Assembly (NCBI GenBank): GCA_002482845.1
Contig: DLGT01000038.1
Location: 1 to 64,000 of the forward strand
Length of the DNA: 64,000 bases
Source: Saprospiraceae bacterium UBA7687
GTDB lineage: Bacteria; Bacteroidota; Bacteroidia; Chitinophagales; Saprospiraceae
Reading direction: 5' to 3'
The position numbers and the translations under genes are program-made. The notes beneath the pieces were generated by a model. That model saw only the letters and a program-made list of their open reading frames with translations, was not told the origin of the DNA and ran no database searches. How positions within the stretch are numbered: the stretch's first letter is position 1; each line of letters opens with the position of its first letter. Positions 18,330-28,190 of the stretch are shown here, piece after piece.

Positions 18330-20261
18330 TTAATGTACTAATACTAGTCTTTTATTGAAAATCATATCTGTACTTTTTAAAGTGCAAATATAAGTACCCG
18401 ATGCTCCTATTTGTTCGCCATTGATAAGGTGGATATTGCTTCCTTCGATGGCTTTGAATTGCTTTTGAGAAACAATTTTACCTGCTAAATCAGTAATGAG
18501 AAGCGTATAATCTCCAGCTTGTGGTGCAAAAAATGATAATGTGGTATAATCTGTAAATGGATTCGGAGTAAGGGTAACTTGATCTATTATATCTTCTAAA
18601 GATGACCTGTCTTCTACTTCAGAATCAGCATCAACAGCATAAGTTTTATTAAAATCAAAATTTATAATACCTGTATCAAAGTGGCTACCATTGATATCAC
18701 CTGTTTTTACAGCCACAAAGTCAAGGCCGAATAAATCTCTTTCATTCAAAACCAAAATAGACTCTTGATAATTAAACCAATTGAAAGCATTTAAATCGGC
18801 TGATTTTACGACACTTTTACTAGTTGTAAAGCCTATCTCTCTTCTTGTCTCTAAAGCATTTTTAAGAGCTATGTAGTCATCTTGATTAATCAAAAAATCA
18901 CCGTTAATGTCGGCGGCAATAAGTTGGTAGGGATTTTTGATCAATTTTGCACCTGATAAATGTCTTTGTAATAAACTCAAGTCATTGTAGTCAAGACCTT
19001 GCATTTCCTTAGAAATGAAACTAGCTGACAAATTATAATAGTGACAAATCAGTAAATTAGAAAAATAGTACTCTCCTGCTTGATTTGTCTGCTGTGATTT
19101 CGGAAGTTCAGGTAAGTTTGCATCCGCTTGTACAATGACATTATTTAAATTTTTACCCGTGATAGAGCTCACTTTACCGCTAAAATTGTTGCCATAAGGA
19201 AAATAGCAATAAATTCCGAGTTTTATATTAGTCCAGCAGAAATCCCAGTTTAATTCCTTATCCCAAACAGTCACCATCACATCTAAACTAGCATATTCTG
19301 ATGTTGGGTCTATACTCCTATAATTGTAAATCCTTGATGAAGTTTTCTTATCTGGAAACCAAATATATATTCCCTCATCACCATTCAAATATAGATTTTC
19401 AATTTCCTTTTCATCTGCTGAAGTTGCAGGATAAACTGCTAGCGCCCCATTTAGATCAAAATAATGCGCCACATATCTATTGACCGTTTTTCCGAAAACA
19501 ACTTTATCCGTCAGCTGTGGAGCTACATTATCGAAAGTATAAAACAAATCTTCATCTGCCGTACAATTATCATAAGCCTTATTCATAAAGTCTATAGCAA
19601 AAATCTCTAAAAATGGCAATTTAGGCCCACAACCATCTATATCTGTAAATATACCTGTGCTTAATGGAACACAAACTGGTGTTGGCCTCTTCTTATCTCT
19701 CAGGAGTATTAAATTTGTTTCTTCAGAAGTATTACCACAGATATCGGTAGCTGTCCATACTATTTTATGTTCGCTACCTTTTGCAAATCCATTTTCAGGC
19801 ATGTAAATGGTAGCATAGTCACCGTATTTAGTCGTGGCTAGATAAATATCCTTAATGCCATTGCCATTATCATCTTTGATGGCATTAGATAGTCTTTCTG
19901 TTGCATTGGTCAAATCATTTCCTACAGGTAGGTTACTTAAATATTCGTAATCGATGGTGCCATCATTGTTAGCATCGATGGTCACTTTCCAAGATACCGA
20001 AAGGTTGTTTTCACAGACGACAAGTTCATTTTTATATACATATATTGATGAAGAGCAATAACCGGAAAGACAATCGTTATCTACACTACAAATTGCATTA
20101 TGATTTTCTCCAAATACAGGACCGAGCGAATCGACTGCTACGTGTATATTGGAATAAGAAAAGTGATCGGCATCTTTCACTAAAGAATGACTAAAGCCAC
20201 TGACGGGTGCTATCATCATGGGGGAGATGAAAAGCAGTAAAATGTAAAAATAATTTTTCAC
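18330..20261 (-). CDS. T9SS cargo with HYR-like and dockerin-like regions (paralogue A)
   Basis: This 643-residue secreted protein has the same layout as its downstream paralogue: signal peptide MKNYFYILLLFIS, HYR-like core (VWTATDICGNTSEETN, then KRPTPVCVPLSTG), one carboxypeptidase-regulatory-like strand set (KVSSITGKNLNNVIVQAD), a dockerin-like calcium loop (LIAADINGDFLINQDD, later GDINGS) and a type A sorting domain. The start is a GTG at 20259-20261, whereas the paralogue uses ATG. The sorting domain and signal region are nearly identical between copies while the centre has diverged. It is transcribed first of the pair. The 420-bp gap upstream holds only a ricT -7 box that I can recognise. 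Confidence 0.87.
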   Translation of the reverse strand: MKNYFYILLLFISPMMIAPVSGFSHSLVKDADHFSYSNIHVAVDSLGPVFGENHNAICSVDNDCLSGYCSSSIYVYKNELVVCENNLSVSWKVTIDANNDGTIDYEYLSNLPVGNDLTNATERLSNAIKDDNGNGIKDIYLATTKYGDYATIYMPENGFAKGSEHKIVWTATDICGNTSEETNLILLRDKKRPTPVCVPLSTGIFTDIDGCGPKLPFLEIFAIDFMNKAYDNCTADEDLFYTFDNVAPQLTDKVVFGKTVNRYVAHYFDLNGALAVYPATSADEKEIENLYLNGDEGIYIWFPDKKTSSRIYNYRSIDPTSEYASLDVMVTVWDKELNWDFCWTNIKLGIYCYFPYGNNFSGKVSSITGKNLNNVIVQADANLPELPKSQQTNQAGEYYFSNLLICHYYNLSASFISKEMQGLDYNDLSLLQRHLSGAKLIKNPYQLIAADINGDFLINQDDYIALKNALETRREIGFTTSKSVVKSADLNAFNWFNYQESILVLNERDLFGLDFVAVKTGDINGSHFDTGIINFDFNKTYAVDADSEVEDRSSLEDIIDQVTLTPNPFTDYTTLSFFAPQAGDYTLLITDLAGKIVSQKQFKAIEGSNIHLINGEQIGASGTYICTLKSTDMIFNKRLVLVH

Positions 20262-20641
20262 GGGACTGAAATTGAGTTAGTTAATAATTACATAAATGTA
20301 TAATTTAATATTTTTTTCGTAGTGATTATATTCTGAGAGACTAAAATAAAGTCAAATATATCATTATTATCTCGTATTGTAAGCATTTATTGCTCTAATT
20401 TTGACCTTCAAAATTTATTTAGTGTAAACGAGCAAGTTGTTATTTAACTATATGAATAAATTCTATGGATTTATTTTGGACATATTTTAGGCATGTTTTT
20501 AAAAATGTAATTTTGAGAAATTGCAGAATGGCTATAAGTTTTGATATGATTAGTTATATATTATGTTGATTTTGTATGATATTAGTGACTAACCTGGGAC
20601 AATCATCTATGGAAAATATGAAATATAAGTAAAAGAAATAT

Positions 20642-20649
20642 TAACTTTG
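20642..20649 (+). promoter_or_regulatory. Candidate -7 box for ricT
   Basis: TAACTTTG matches TAnnTTTG and lies 32 bases before the ricT ATG. No TTG is found at the expected spacing, so only the -7 half is supported. It is the one recognisable element in the 420-bp intergenic stretch 20262-20681, which is otherwise AT-rich and without an open frame. Confidence 0.4.
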
Positions 20650-20681
20650 CCCAAATATATAAAAACCATAAAAAATTAATC

Positions 20682-22307
20682 ATGGGATGTAGCAGTTGTG
20701 GATCGGGAACAAACGGAGCACCCAGTGGTTGTGGAGATAAAGGACATTGTACTTCAGGGAGTTGCAATAAACTAAATACCTACGATTGGATAGCCACTCG
20801 GGATATGTTTGACCCATCCGAATATAATATAGTGGAAGTTAGTTTTAAGAAAGGCGCACATAAAGATTTTTTCATAAATGATCCTTCTACTAGGACGATC
20901 ACAGGAGATATGGTCGTCGTAGAGACAGCAAGTGGGTATGATGTAGGTAGAATATCACTTTCTGGCGAATTGGTCAGAATGCAAATGAAGAAAAAATTTA
21001 CATCAGAAGACAGAGTAGGCTTCAAGGTCATAAGAAAAGCAAATGATCGAGACTTAGAGAAGTTGGAAGAAGCCCGTCAGTTGGAGCAAGAAACCATGGT
21101 AAGAGCTAGGGTTATTTCACGTACGCTTGGCTTGGATATGAAGATCGGAGATATTGAGTATCAAGGAGATAAAAAGAAAGCTACTTTTTACTACACGGCT
21201 GAGGGTAGGGTAGATTTCAGAGAGCTTGTAAAAGAGTATGCTAGGGAATTTAAGGTAAAAATAGAAATGCGTCAGATAGGAGCAAGACAAGAATCGGCTA
21301 GAATAGGAGGCATTGGGTCTTGTGGTCGTGAATTGTGTTGTTCTACATGGTTGTCTGATTTTAAATCAGTCAATACAGCAGCAGCAAGATATCAGAATAT
21401 AGCCATCAACCAAACAAAGCTATCAGGTCAGTGTGGACGATTGAAATGTTGTCTAAATTATGAGTTGGATACTTATATGGATGCTTTGGATGATTTTCCA
21501 GAAGATGCAGATATCCTGAAAGTAAAAGCAGGGACAGCGCACCTAGTCAAAACAGACATATTCAAAGGAATCCTGTATTATGTGGTTGATAATGAGAAAA
21601 TGCGTGGTCAGTTTATTCCTGTAGACAAGACAAGAGCAAAGGAAGTTAAGGAAATGAATAGAAAAGGCATCATCCCTAATGAACTTAACCTTGAAAAAGC
21701 GGTAGTAGTCCCTGATCGTGATTCTGAAGATGTGGATATAGAGCATGGTTATGAAGACGTGACTGGTCAAATAGAGTTGCGCAACGAACCAAGAAATAAA
21801 AAGAAGAAAAAACCACAACAAAAATCTGGAGATAGGAATCAACAAGATCGTCGTGGCCCATCAGGACAGTCGAATGAAAGAGGTCCAAGACCCGAAGGTC
21901 AGCCAAAAACAGACGGCCAACCGAGAAATCAAGGTCAACAACGTCCGCAAGGTCAGCCAAAAGGAGATGGTCAAAATAAAAATGAAGGTCAGAATCAACA
22001 AAGACCACCACGATCTAATCCACAAGGGCAACAAAATCAAACCCCTCGACCACCACGACCAGAACGAAATCCGAATGAAGGTCCAAAGGAAAACAGACCA
22101 CCTAATCCTAATCAAAGACCAAATAATCAGGCTGGAAACAATCGCAATCAAGAACCTAAACCTGATACTAACCAAAATAACGCAGGCCCTAATCAGCCAC
22201 CTGTGAACACAAGTCCAAATGCTGACGGAACTCCGAATGCAAATGCAAACAAAAACAAAAAGAAGAAATTTTTTAATAAAAACCGTAAACCAAAAGACGG
22301 GCAATAA
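20682..22307 (+). CDS. ricT: PSP1/RicT family protein with long disordered tail
   Basis: This 541-residue protein has three parts. The first 28 residues carry a cysteine cluster (C3, C6, C17, C23, C28). Residues about 60-290 are the PSP1 domain with the conserved cysteines GSCGRELCCSTW (near 212) and GQCGRLKCCLNYE (near 250). From about residue 370 the chain is low-complexity, rich in Q, N, P, G, R and K, and ends with a basic KNKNKKKKFFNKN stretch. In Bacillus, RicT is part of an Fe-S-containing complex that guides RNase Y maturation of mRNA. The role in Bacteroidota is not settled. The tail looks like an RNA-binding disordered region. lpd follows by 30 bases. Confidence 0.88.
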   Translation: MGCSSCGSGTNGAPSGCGDKGHCTSGSCNKLNTYDWIATRDMFDPSEYNIVEVSFKKGAHKDFFINDPSTRTITGDMVVVETASGYDVGRISLSGELVRMQMKKKFTSEDRVGFKVIRKANDRDLEKLEEARQLEQETMVRARVISRTLGLDMKIGDIEYQGDKKKATFYYTAEGRVDFRELVKEYAREFKVKIEMRQIGARQESARIGGIGSCGRELCCSTWLSDFKSVNTAAARYQNIAINQTKLSGQCGRLKCCLNYELDTYMDALDDFPEDADILKVKAGTAHLVKTDIFKGILYYVVDNEKMRGQFIPVDKTRAKEVKEMNRKGIIPNELNLEKAVVVPDRDSEDVDIEHGYEDVTGQIELRNEPRNKKKKKPQQKSGDRNQQDRRGPSGQSNERGPRPEGQPKTDGQPRNQGQQRPQGQPKGDGQNKNEGQNQQRPPRSNPQGQQNQTPRPPRPERNPNEGPKENRPPNPNQRPNNQAGNNRNQEPKPDTNQNNAGPNQPPVNTSPNADGTPNANANKNKKKKFFNKNRKPKDGQ

Positions 22308-22337
22308 TATTTAATTAGATACAATAAAGATATACCC

Positions 22338-23738
22338 ATGCAATACGATGTGATAGTGATTGGTTCAGGCCCAGGAGGATATGTAGGAGCGATAAGAGCC
22401 GCACAACTAGGCAAAAAAGTAGCCATCATTGAGAAGTATAATACCCTAGGAGGTACTTGTTTGAATGTGGGTTGTATACCTTCTAAGGCATTACTTGATA
22501 GTTCTGAACACTACCACAATGCCGTAGATAGGTTTGCTGAGCACGGTATTGAGACATCTGATGTGAAGATCAATATGAAACAGATGATCAAACGTAAAAA
22601 TGATGTAGTAGATCAGACGTGCAAGGGTATTGATTTTCTAATGAAAAAAAATAAAATTGACGTTTACAATGGTCATGGTTCATTTGTGTCCAAAAATGTT
22701 GTAGCTATCACCAATGCAGAAGGCACAAAAGAAATCGAAGGCGAAAAAATAATCATTGCCACAGGTTCAAAGCCAATTGCGCCAGATATGTTCAATTATG
22801 ACAAAAAAAGAGTCATTACATCTACAGAAGCATTGAATATCGATAGCGTACCTAAAAAAATGGTCATCGTAGGTGGTGGTGTCATAGGCCTAGAATTGGG
22901 TTCTGTTTTTGCTAGATTGGGTACGTCTGTAGATGTCGTAGAGTATATGGACAGAATCTTGCCTACCATGGACAATGATTGTGGCAAGGAATTGATGCGT
23001 TCTCTCAAGAAGATTGGCATGAATTTTTATTTGAGCCATAGCGTCACAGGTGTAAAAGCGACAAAAACAGCATGTACAGTAAGTGTTCAAAAAAGAGATA
23101 GCGACGAAAAATTTGATATAAAAGCAGATTATTGTCTTGTTGCCATTGGTCGTAAGCCTTACACTGATGGATTGAATCTCGAAGCAGTTGGCATCACAAA
23201 AGATGATAAAGGCAGAATCAATGTAAATGACCACTTGGAGACATCTGTGCCTGGTATATTTGCGATAGGTGATGTTATCAAAGGTGCAATGTTAGCTCAT
23301 AAAGCGGAAGAAGAAGGTATTCTAGTAGCAGAATATATCGCTGGAGAAAAACCACATATTGATTACAATCTAATACCTGGAGTCGTGTACACATGGCCTG
23401 AAGTAGCAGCTGTTGGCAAAACAGAAGAAGAATTAAAAACAACTGGTACACCTTATAAAGTTGGAAAGTTTCCATTTAAAGCACTAGGTAGAGCTCGTGC
23501 GAGTATGGATACAGAAGGTTTTGTAAAAGTATTGGCCCACAAAGATACGGATGAAGTTTTAGGGGTACATATGGTTGGACCGCGAGTGGCTGATGTCATA
23601 ATTGAAGCAGTTGCATTAATGGAGTTCAGGGCAAGTGCAGAAGATATGTCTAGAATATCTCATCCACATCCTACATACACAGAAGCGGTCAAAGAAGCAG
23701 CACTTGCAGCTACAGGTAATCGCGCTTTGCATATGTAA
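22338..23738 (+). CDS. lpd: Dihydrolipoyl dehydrogenase
   Basis: This 466-residue flavoprotein reoxidises dihydrolipoamide in 2-oxoacid dehydrogenase and glycine cleavage complexes. The FAD motif GSGPGG is at 9-14, the redox disulfide C41 and C46 in GGTCLNVGCIPSK, the NAD-binding GGGVIGLELG follows in the middle, and the C-terminal HPHPTYTE supplies the catalytic His (about 444) and Glu (about 449) for the partner subunit. Length and motifs are standard. It follows ricT at short distance. The E1 and E2 genes are not here. Confidence 0.97.
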   Translation: MQYDVIVIGSGPGGYVGAIRAAQLGKKVAIIEKYNTLGGTCLNVGCIPSKALLDSSEHYHNAVDRFAEHGIETSDVKINMKQMIKRKNDVVDQTCKGIDFLMKKNKIDVYNGHGSFVSKNVVAITNAEGTKEIEGEKIIIATGSKPIAPDMFNYDKKRVITSTEALNIDSVPKKMVIVGGGVIGLELGSVFARLGTSVDVVEYMDRILPTMDNDCGKELMRSLKKIGMNFYLSHSVTGVKATKTACTVSVQKRDSDEKFDIKADYCLVAIGRKPYTDGLNLEAVGITKDDKGRINVNDHLETSVPGIFAIGDVIKGAMLAHKAEEEGILVAEYIAGEKPHIDYNLIPGVVYTWPEVAAVGKTEEELKTTGTPYKVGKFPFKALGRARASMDTEGFVKVLAHKDTDEVLGVHMVGPRVADVIIEAVALMEFRASAEDMSRISHPHPTYTEAVKEAALAATGNRALHM

Positions 23739-23767
23739 TCTATCTTTCTAATATCTTAATAAGGTAA

Positions 23768-24229
23768 ATGAAGTCTTTCGTTTTACTTTTTACAGTGATG
23801 ACGGTTGCTTTATCTTCGATCTCTTGCTCAAAAAAAGTGGCAGTCTTAGAAGAAAAAGAGAATGACTTTCAGAAGAATGAAACCATCTATGAAGTTTGGA
23901 CGGCTAATGGGTACGAAGTTAAACAGCTTGATACAAAGCCAGTATTAAAAGGTGGTGAAATGTCTAACAGATTGGTATATAAAGATTTTAGATACCCAGC
24001 GGCTGCCAGAGAAAATGGGGTAGGAGGAAGGGTTGAGATCTTGGTAGTTGTGAATGAATTTGGGTTCTTAGAAAGTATGGAATTGATAAAAGGCATTGGA
24101 TCAGGATGTGATGAAGAATCGCTCAAAGCAGTGCAAAATATGCAAGAAATAGGCTTTGAACCAGCCATCATTAGTGGAATACCTGTTAAAGTAAGATATA
24201 TCATTCCTGTGATTTTTAAATTGGGTTAA
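23768..24229 (+). CDS. TonB-like lipoprotein
   Basis: This 153-residue protein has a lipoprotein signal ending at C20 (SSISC) and a C-terminal TonB-type domain from about residue 75 (YPAAARENGVGGRVEILVVVNEFG, then GFEPAIISGIPVKVRYIIPVIF). Classical TonB has an N-terminal membrane anchor and a proline-rich spacer. This form is lipid-anchored with only a short linker, like many Bacteroidota energy-transducer paralogues. Whether it energises an outer-membrane receptor is uncertain. It lies 29 bases after lpd and could be on the same transcript. Confidence 0.85.
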   Translation: MKSFVLLFTVMTVALSSISCSKKVAVLEEKENDFQKNETIYEVWTANGYEVKQLDTKPVLKGGEMSNRLVYKDFRYPAAARENGVGGRVEILVVVNEFGFLESMELIKGIGSGCDEESLKAVQNMQEIGFEPAIISGIPVKVRYIIPVIFKLG

Positions 24230-24405
24230 AAGTCCCAAATATCAGCCTTAATTAATCATGCTAATTACTTTTAATATGGAAGAATGTTATATGGATGTTA
24301 TTTTCAGCTGTCAATTGAACATGCTTACCTATTTATCGTTATATTGCCTCCTTTTTTAACCTTGGTTCATCTTTAAAGCAGAATCAGTTTTATAAATTTA
24401 ATATC

Positions 24406-27066
24406 ATGCGTTATTCATTCTCTTTGTTTATGCTTGTTTTTTTATTCTGGACTTCTTTTGGTCAAAACCGAAATATGGTTTTTCCAGATTTAGCTAACAA
24501 AGATGTTAAAATACACAAGGGATCTAAGTTATTTACAACTGTTTCTGATGGTACATTGTCGCCACTGGAGATTAAAGAAGATTGGGGTATTTCATTAAAA
24601 CATAAATCTAGTTTTTTTCATAATAGTGAGTATTCATTAGAAGCATACAAAAAGCTTAAAACTGAAGCAAATGAATTAAAAAAATCAACAAATGTAGACC
24701 GGGATTCACACACTAAACCCAATCGGATGATGACGACTGCCCCTGTTTTATTAAATGATTTTAGAGGAAATATAAGAGGAAACAGTATACCCATGGATAA
24801 TACGATGGCTGTCTCTAGAAATGGTTTTGTAGTGTCTGCCATTAATTCAAATATAATTTTTACCATGCCTGATGGAGAAGTTACTTTCAGTCGTGGGTTT
24901 GCAGATTTTTATAAAGTATTAGGATTAGGTACGAGAATGTTTGATCCTAGAGTGATTTTTGATCCAGAGCAAAATAGATTTATTGTGGTGTGTCTTCATG
25001 GCTCTGATCCTAGTACATCTTATTTATGCTTAGCTTTTTCAAAAACCGAAGACCCTAACGGGGAGTGGCATTTTTATAAAATAAAAGGTGATGTATTGGG
25101 AGACGGTGTATGGTTTGACTTTCCCAATATTGGTGTAAGTAAAGAAGATTTATATATCGCTGGCAACATGTTTTCTGATGACAATGGATTTAGATATTCA
25201 ATGATAATTCAGATTTCAAAAGATGATGCATACGAAGGTAAAGAGATCACATGGAAATATTATGATAGGGTTCGTAATGTAGATAATGGTTTAGTTTTCA
25301 ACCCTGTACCAGCTATGTCAGGATGGAAAACATTAACATCTCCTGGTATGTACTTCATAAGTAATGGCAATGGTGGATTTAATATTAACTATACAGATGC
25401 ATCTGTAAAAAATGATCCTAGTCTGATATCTTTGAAGACTACTGGACCTAACTTGACTTTTCCACCAGAAGGAAGGCAAAAAGACATTCCCGTTCTCCTA
25501 AATACAGGTGGTAACAGAATTAGAACAGCGATGTATCAAAATGGAATCTTACATTTCTCAGCGCAATCTAACTCTCCTTCAGGTGATGGTGGATTGTATT
25601 ATGGTAGGATGAATATGTCAGATTTAGCTGTTACAGCCGACATCTTATCAGTACCTGATCAAGATCTTGCCTATCCTACTTTGACATCATTTGGTAATCG
25701 TGAAGAAGATGACCAAATCTTAATAAATTACACATTTACTGGTACGGGTGTATATCCAGGTCAAGCTGCTAGGGTCATAAGTGGTAGCGGTCCAATTTTT
25801 GACTGGAGTGATGAAATAGTTTATAAACCAGGTTTATCATCTATAGGCAGCATTCCTGACGAATCAATTCGTTGGGGTGATTACTCAGGAGCATGTAGAC
25901 GATTCGGAGTAAATAGGATTGAAAGTTGGGCTGTAGGATGTTTTGGAGAAGGGAGAAGCCATGGTACATGGATAGGTCAGCTCATTCATTCGGACGATAA
26001 TGATAAACCAATTCTAGAATTTACAGCATCCAAAACCACAGAGCGGAGAGATTCGGTCATTGCATTTAGAGACATTACAAATGCCATCCCGAAATCGAGA
26101 CAATGGATTTTTGAAGGCGGTACCCCAAAAATGTCAAATGAAGAATTTCCAAAAGTAGTCTATAGTGAAAATGGGGCTTTCAATGTTACATTGATATCAG
26201 ATTTTGAAAGTCATTCTGATACAATGACAAAAATAGATTTTATTCATATACAAGACCTTGAAACATTACCTGTAGCGTTCTGGGTAAGTGATAAAGATAC
26301 CATTTACATAGGAGATTCTATTCAGTTTACTAGTCTTAGTTCAGCTAATGCTCTATTTCATAAATGGAATTTCATTCAAGGAAGTCCCATGAATAGTGAA
26401 GAAACTAATCCATTAGTTACTTACAACAAAAAAGGTTCATTTATAGTGGCATTAACGGTAAAAAATAATACAGGATCAAATTCACATATTGTAAATAAAG
26501 CTATAACTGTTTTCGAAAAAACTGCGCCATTGGCCTCATTTACATCAGATAAAACAATCATACTTCCTGGTGATAGTATTGTATTTGTAGACAAATCTAC
26601 AGGTTCAAAGAATGTTAAGTGGTATTTTTCAGGTGGTGAACCTTCTACTTCTTCATCTAGATCTCCTATTATAAGATATCCTGAGCAAGGTGTGTTTCCA
26701 GTAAAAATGGTGGTTAATAATGACTATGGTACAGATTCTTTGACAATAGAAAACTATGTGTCTGTCGGTACAAGTGGAACGTCAAATGAAGTACTCTTGA
26801 GCGATGTCAGACTATTTCCCAATCCTTCAAGTAATAATAGAGGGTTGGTGACTTTGGCCTTTAGTAATTTAAAAACGGGCATTTACAAAATTGATTTATT
26901 CACTATTAGTGGTCAATTTATTAAATCATTGTATTATGATAAGATAAAAAGCGGAGAAAATGAATTATCATTCCGCACAAATATGTTATCTGCTGGTTCT
27001 TATTTTATTTCACTTTCATCAGATGCCAAAGTCATAAAAACATTACCACTGCTTATTTTGGAGTGA
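24406..27066 (+). CDS. T9SS cargo with three PKD domains
   Basis: This is a secreted protein of 886 residues. It has a signal peptide (MRYSFSLFMLVFLFWTSFGQ). A large N-terminal part (about 80-525) has motifs such as FDPRVIFDPEQNRFIVV, and GVWFDFPNIGVSKEDLYI as seen in beta-propeller-like exported proteins. Three PKD-type Ig domains start near residues 533, 622 and 706 (each with the pattern SFTSDKTxxxxGDSxxF). From about residue 800 a type A sorting domain begins (LFPNPSSNNRG). No protease or glycosidase active site is obvious. The last 14 bases overlap the end of the convergent mscS-like gene. Confidence 0.88.
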   Translation: MRYSFSLFMLVFLFWTSFGQNRNMVFPDLANKDVKIHKGSKLFTTVSDGTLSPLEIKEDWGISLKHKSSFFHNSEYSLEAYKKLKTEANELKKSTNVDRDSHTKPNRMMTTAPVLLNDFRGNIRGNSIPMDNTMAVSRNGFVVSAINSNIIFTMPDGEVTFSRGFADFYKVLGLGTRMFDPRVIFDPEQNRFIVVCLHGSDPSTSYLCLAFSKTEDPNGEWHFYKIKGDVLGDGVWFDFPNIGVSKEDLYIAGNMFSDDNGFRYSMIIQISKDDAYEGKEITWKYYDRVRNVDNGLVFNPVPAMSGWKTLTSPGMYFISNGNGGFNINYTDASVKNDPSLISLKTTGPNLTFPPEGRQKDIPVLLNTGGNRIRTAMYQNGILHFSAQSNSPSGDGGLYYGRMNMSDLAVTADILSVPDQDLAYPTLTSFGNREEDDQILINYTFTGTGVYPGQAARVISGSGPIFDWSDEIVYKPGLSSIGSIPDESIRWGDYSGACRRFGVNRIESWAVGCFGEGRSHGTWIGQLIHSDDNDKPILEFTASKTTERRDSVIAFRDITNAIPKSRQWIFEGGTPKMSNEEFPKVVYSENGAFNVTLISDFESHSDTMTKIDFIHIQDLETLPVAFWVSDKDTIYIGDSIQFTSLSSANALFHKWNFIQGSPMNSEETNPLVTYNKKGSFIVALTVKNNTGSNSHIVNKAITVFEKTAPLASFTSDKTIILPGDSIVFVDKSTGSKNVKWYFSGGEPSTSSSRSPIIRYPEQGVFPVKMVVNNDYGTDSLTIENYVSVGTSGTSNEVLLSDVRLFPNPSSNNRGLVTLAFSNLKTGIYKIDLFTISGQFIKSLYYDKIKSGENELSFRTNMLSAGSYFISLSSDAKVIKTLPLLILE

Positions 27067-27919
27067 TAGAAATTGGTGTTGTGTCTTTATAATATAATGT
27101 CCTGATAGGAAATGGAATATTAATTTTGTGGGTATCGAATGCACTTTTGATATTGACAATGGCAGCACTCTTGGCTTTAAGAAAGGTAGCTTTATCTGGC
27201 TTTGAAAGCCATAAAAAGGCCGTAAAAATAATGGCACTGTCTCCGAACTCAGTATAATAAAATTCAATATCTCTTTTCATATCTCTATCTCTAATGTCGA
27301 TTAAAGCGGCTATAGTGATTTGTTTGACTTCTTCGAGAGGGGAATCATAGTCTATGCCAACTTGCAATTCCATTCTTTGATGTTGATTCGCAGTATGATT
27401 GGTAACAGGTGACTCTATTAGAATTTTATTGGGCATTATTATTTTTTTGCCCTGTAGTGTATTAATAACGGTATCACGAAGATTGACTTCAGATACCACA
27501 CCTGATACATCCTTCACATCTATGTAATCACCTACATTTATAGGTCGTCGGAAAGAAATAATTATTCCTGACATTAGATTGGTCGCTAAATCTTGAAAAG
27601 CAAAGGCAAGTCCTAAACTCAATACTCCAATTCCAGCCAAAATCGATGTCACTGCTTTATCTAGGTTTAGGATAGTAAGAACTGTAAACCCTACAAGTGA
27701 TAAAAAAGTAATATGGACAAAATTTATTATGAGATTATTGAGTATTTTTCTTTCTGAGTAGTTGTTTAGAAATCTATCAGCAAGATTTTTTATTTTTTTA
27801 GATATCCAAATACCAGTAAGCAAAACGAAGATAGCTATTAAGAGATTGGGTAAAATCAGAACAAGATTTTTAAACCAAGAATCTATTTTTTCGTAAAGCA
27901 AATTATAAATTGATGTCAT
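27053..27919 (-). CDS. Small-conductance mechanosensitive channel, MscS family
   Basis: This 288-residue MscS-type channel has an N-terminal set of membrane helices (LVLILPNLLIAIFVLLTGIW and two more), then the pore helix GIGVLSLGLAFAFQDLATNLMSGIII and the soluble beta domain beginning RRPINVGDYIDV. The length equals a minimal MscS. Its role is to release solutes on hypo-osmotic shock. It is convergent with, and overlaps by 14 bases, the PKD cargo gene. Confidence 0.94.
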   Translation of the reverse strand: MTSIYNLLYEKIDSWFKNLVLILPNLLIAIFVLLTGIWISKKIKNLADRFLNNYSERKILNNLIINFVHITFLSLVGFTVLTILNLDKAVTSILAGIGVLSLGLAFAFQDLATNLMSGIIISFRRPINVGDYIDVKDVSGVVSEVNLRDTVINTLQGKKIIMPNKILIESPVTNHTANQHQRMELQVGIDYDSPLEEVKQITIAALIDIRDRDMKRDIEFYYTEFGDSAIIFTAFLWLSKPDKATFLKAKSAAIVNIKSAFDTHKINIPFPIRTLYYKDTTPISITPK

Positions 27920-28128
27920 TTTACGTAGGTATTTGGAATTGATTATTTTGAAGAATTAAAAACATTTTATCTTTTCATAAATCAAATTTACTAATTATTG
28001 TGTAACCATTCAAAAATTGACCTCCATATTTTTTATTCGTAATCCTTTGGTGCTACCATTCATAAAAGTATAGTTTTATTTATTGAGATGACTGACAGAG
28101 TAGTTACTATTAGCTTAATTTAGGGAAT

Positions 28129-28159
28129 AAAAAAAGGCTTTCCGTTTCGGGAAAGCCTT
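28129..28159 (-). terminator. Intrinsic terminator of the RRM gene
   Basis: The arms AAGGCTTTCC (28134-28143) and GGAAAGCCTT (28150-28159) form a 10-bp stem with a 6-nt loop. Read on the minus strand it is followed by seven T (complement of 28129-28135). It sits 31 bases beyond the RRM stop codon. Confidence 0.88.
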
Positions 28160-28190
28160 ATAAGATTCAATTTTTTCTACTTGATATATA

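Noticed and set aside
21543..22304. Several open frames on both strands across the tail of ricT
   Set aside because: The low-complexity coding tail lacks stop codons in other frames. The products are compositionally biased and unlike proteins.
24221..24238. Terminator after the TonB-like gene
   Set aside because: Only a 5-bp stem overlapping the stop codon, without a T-tract.
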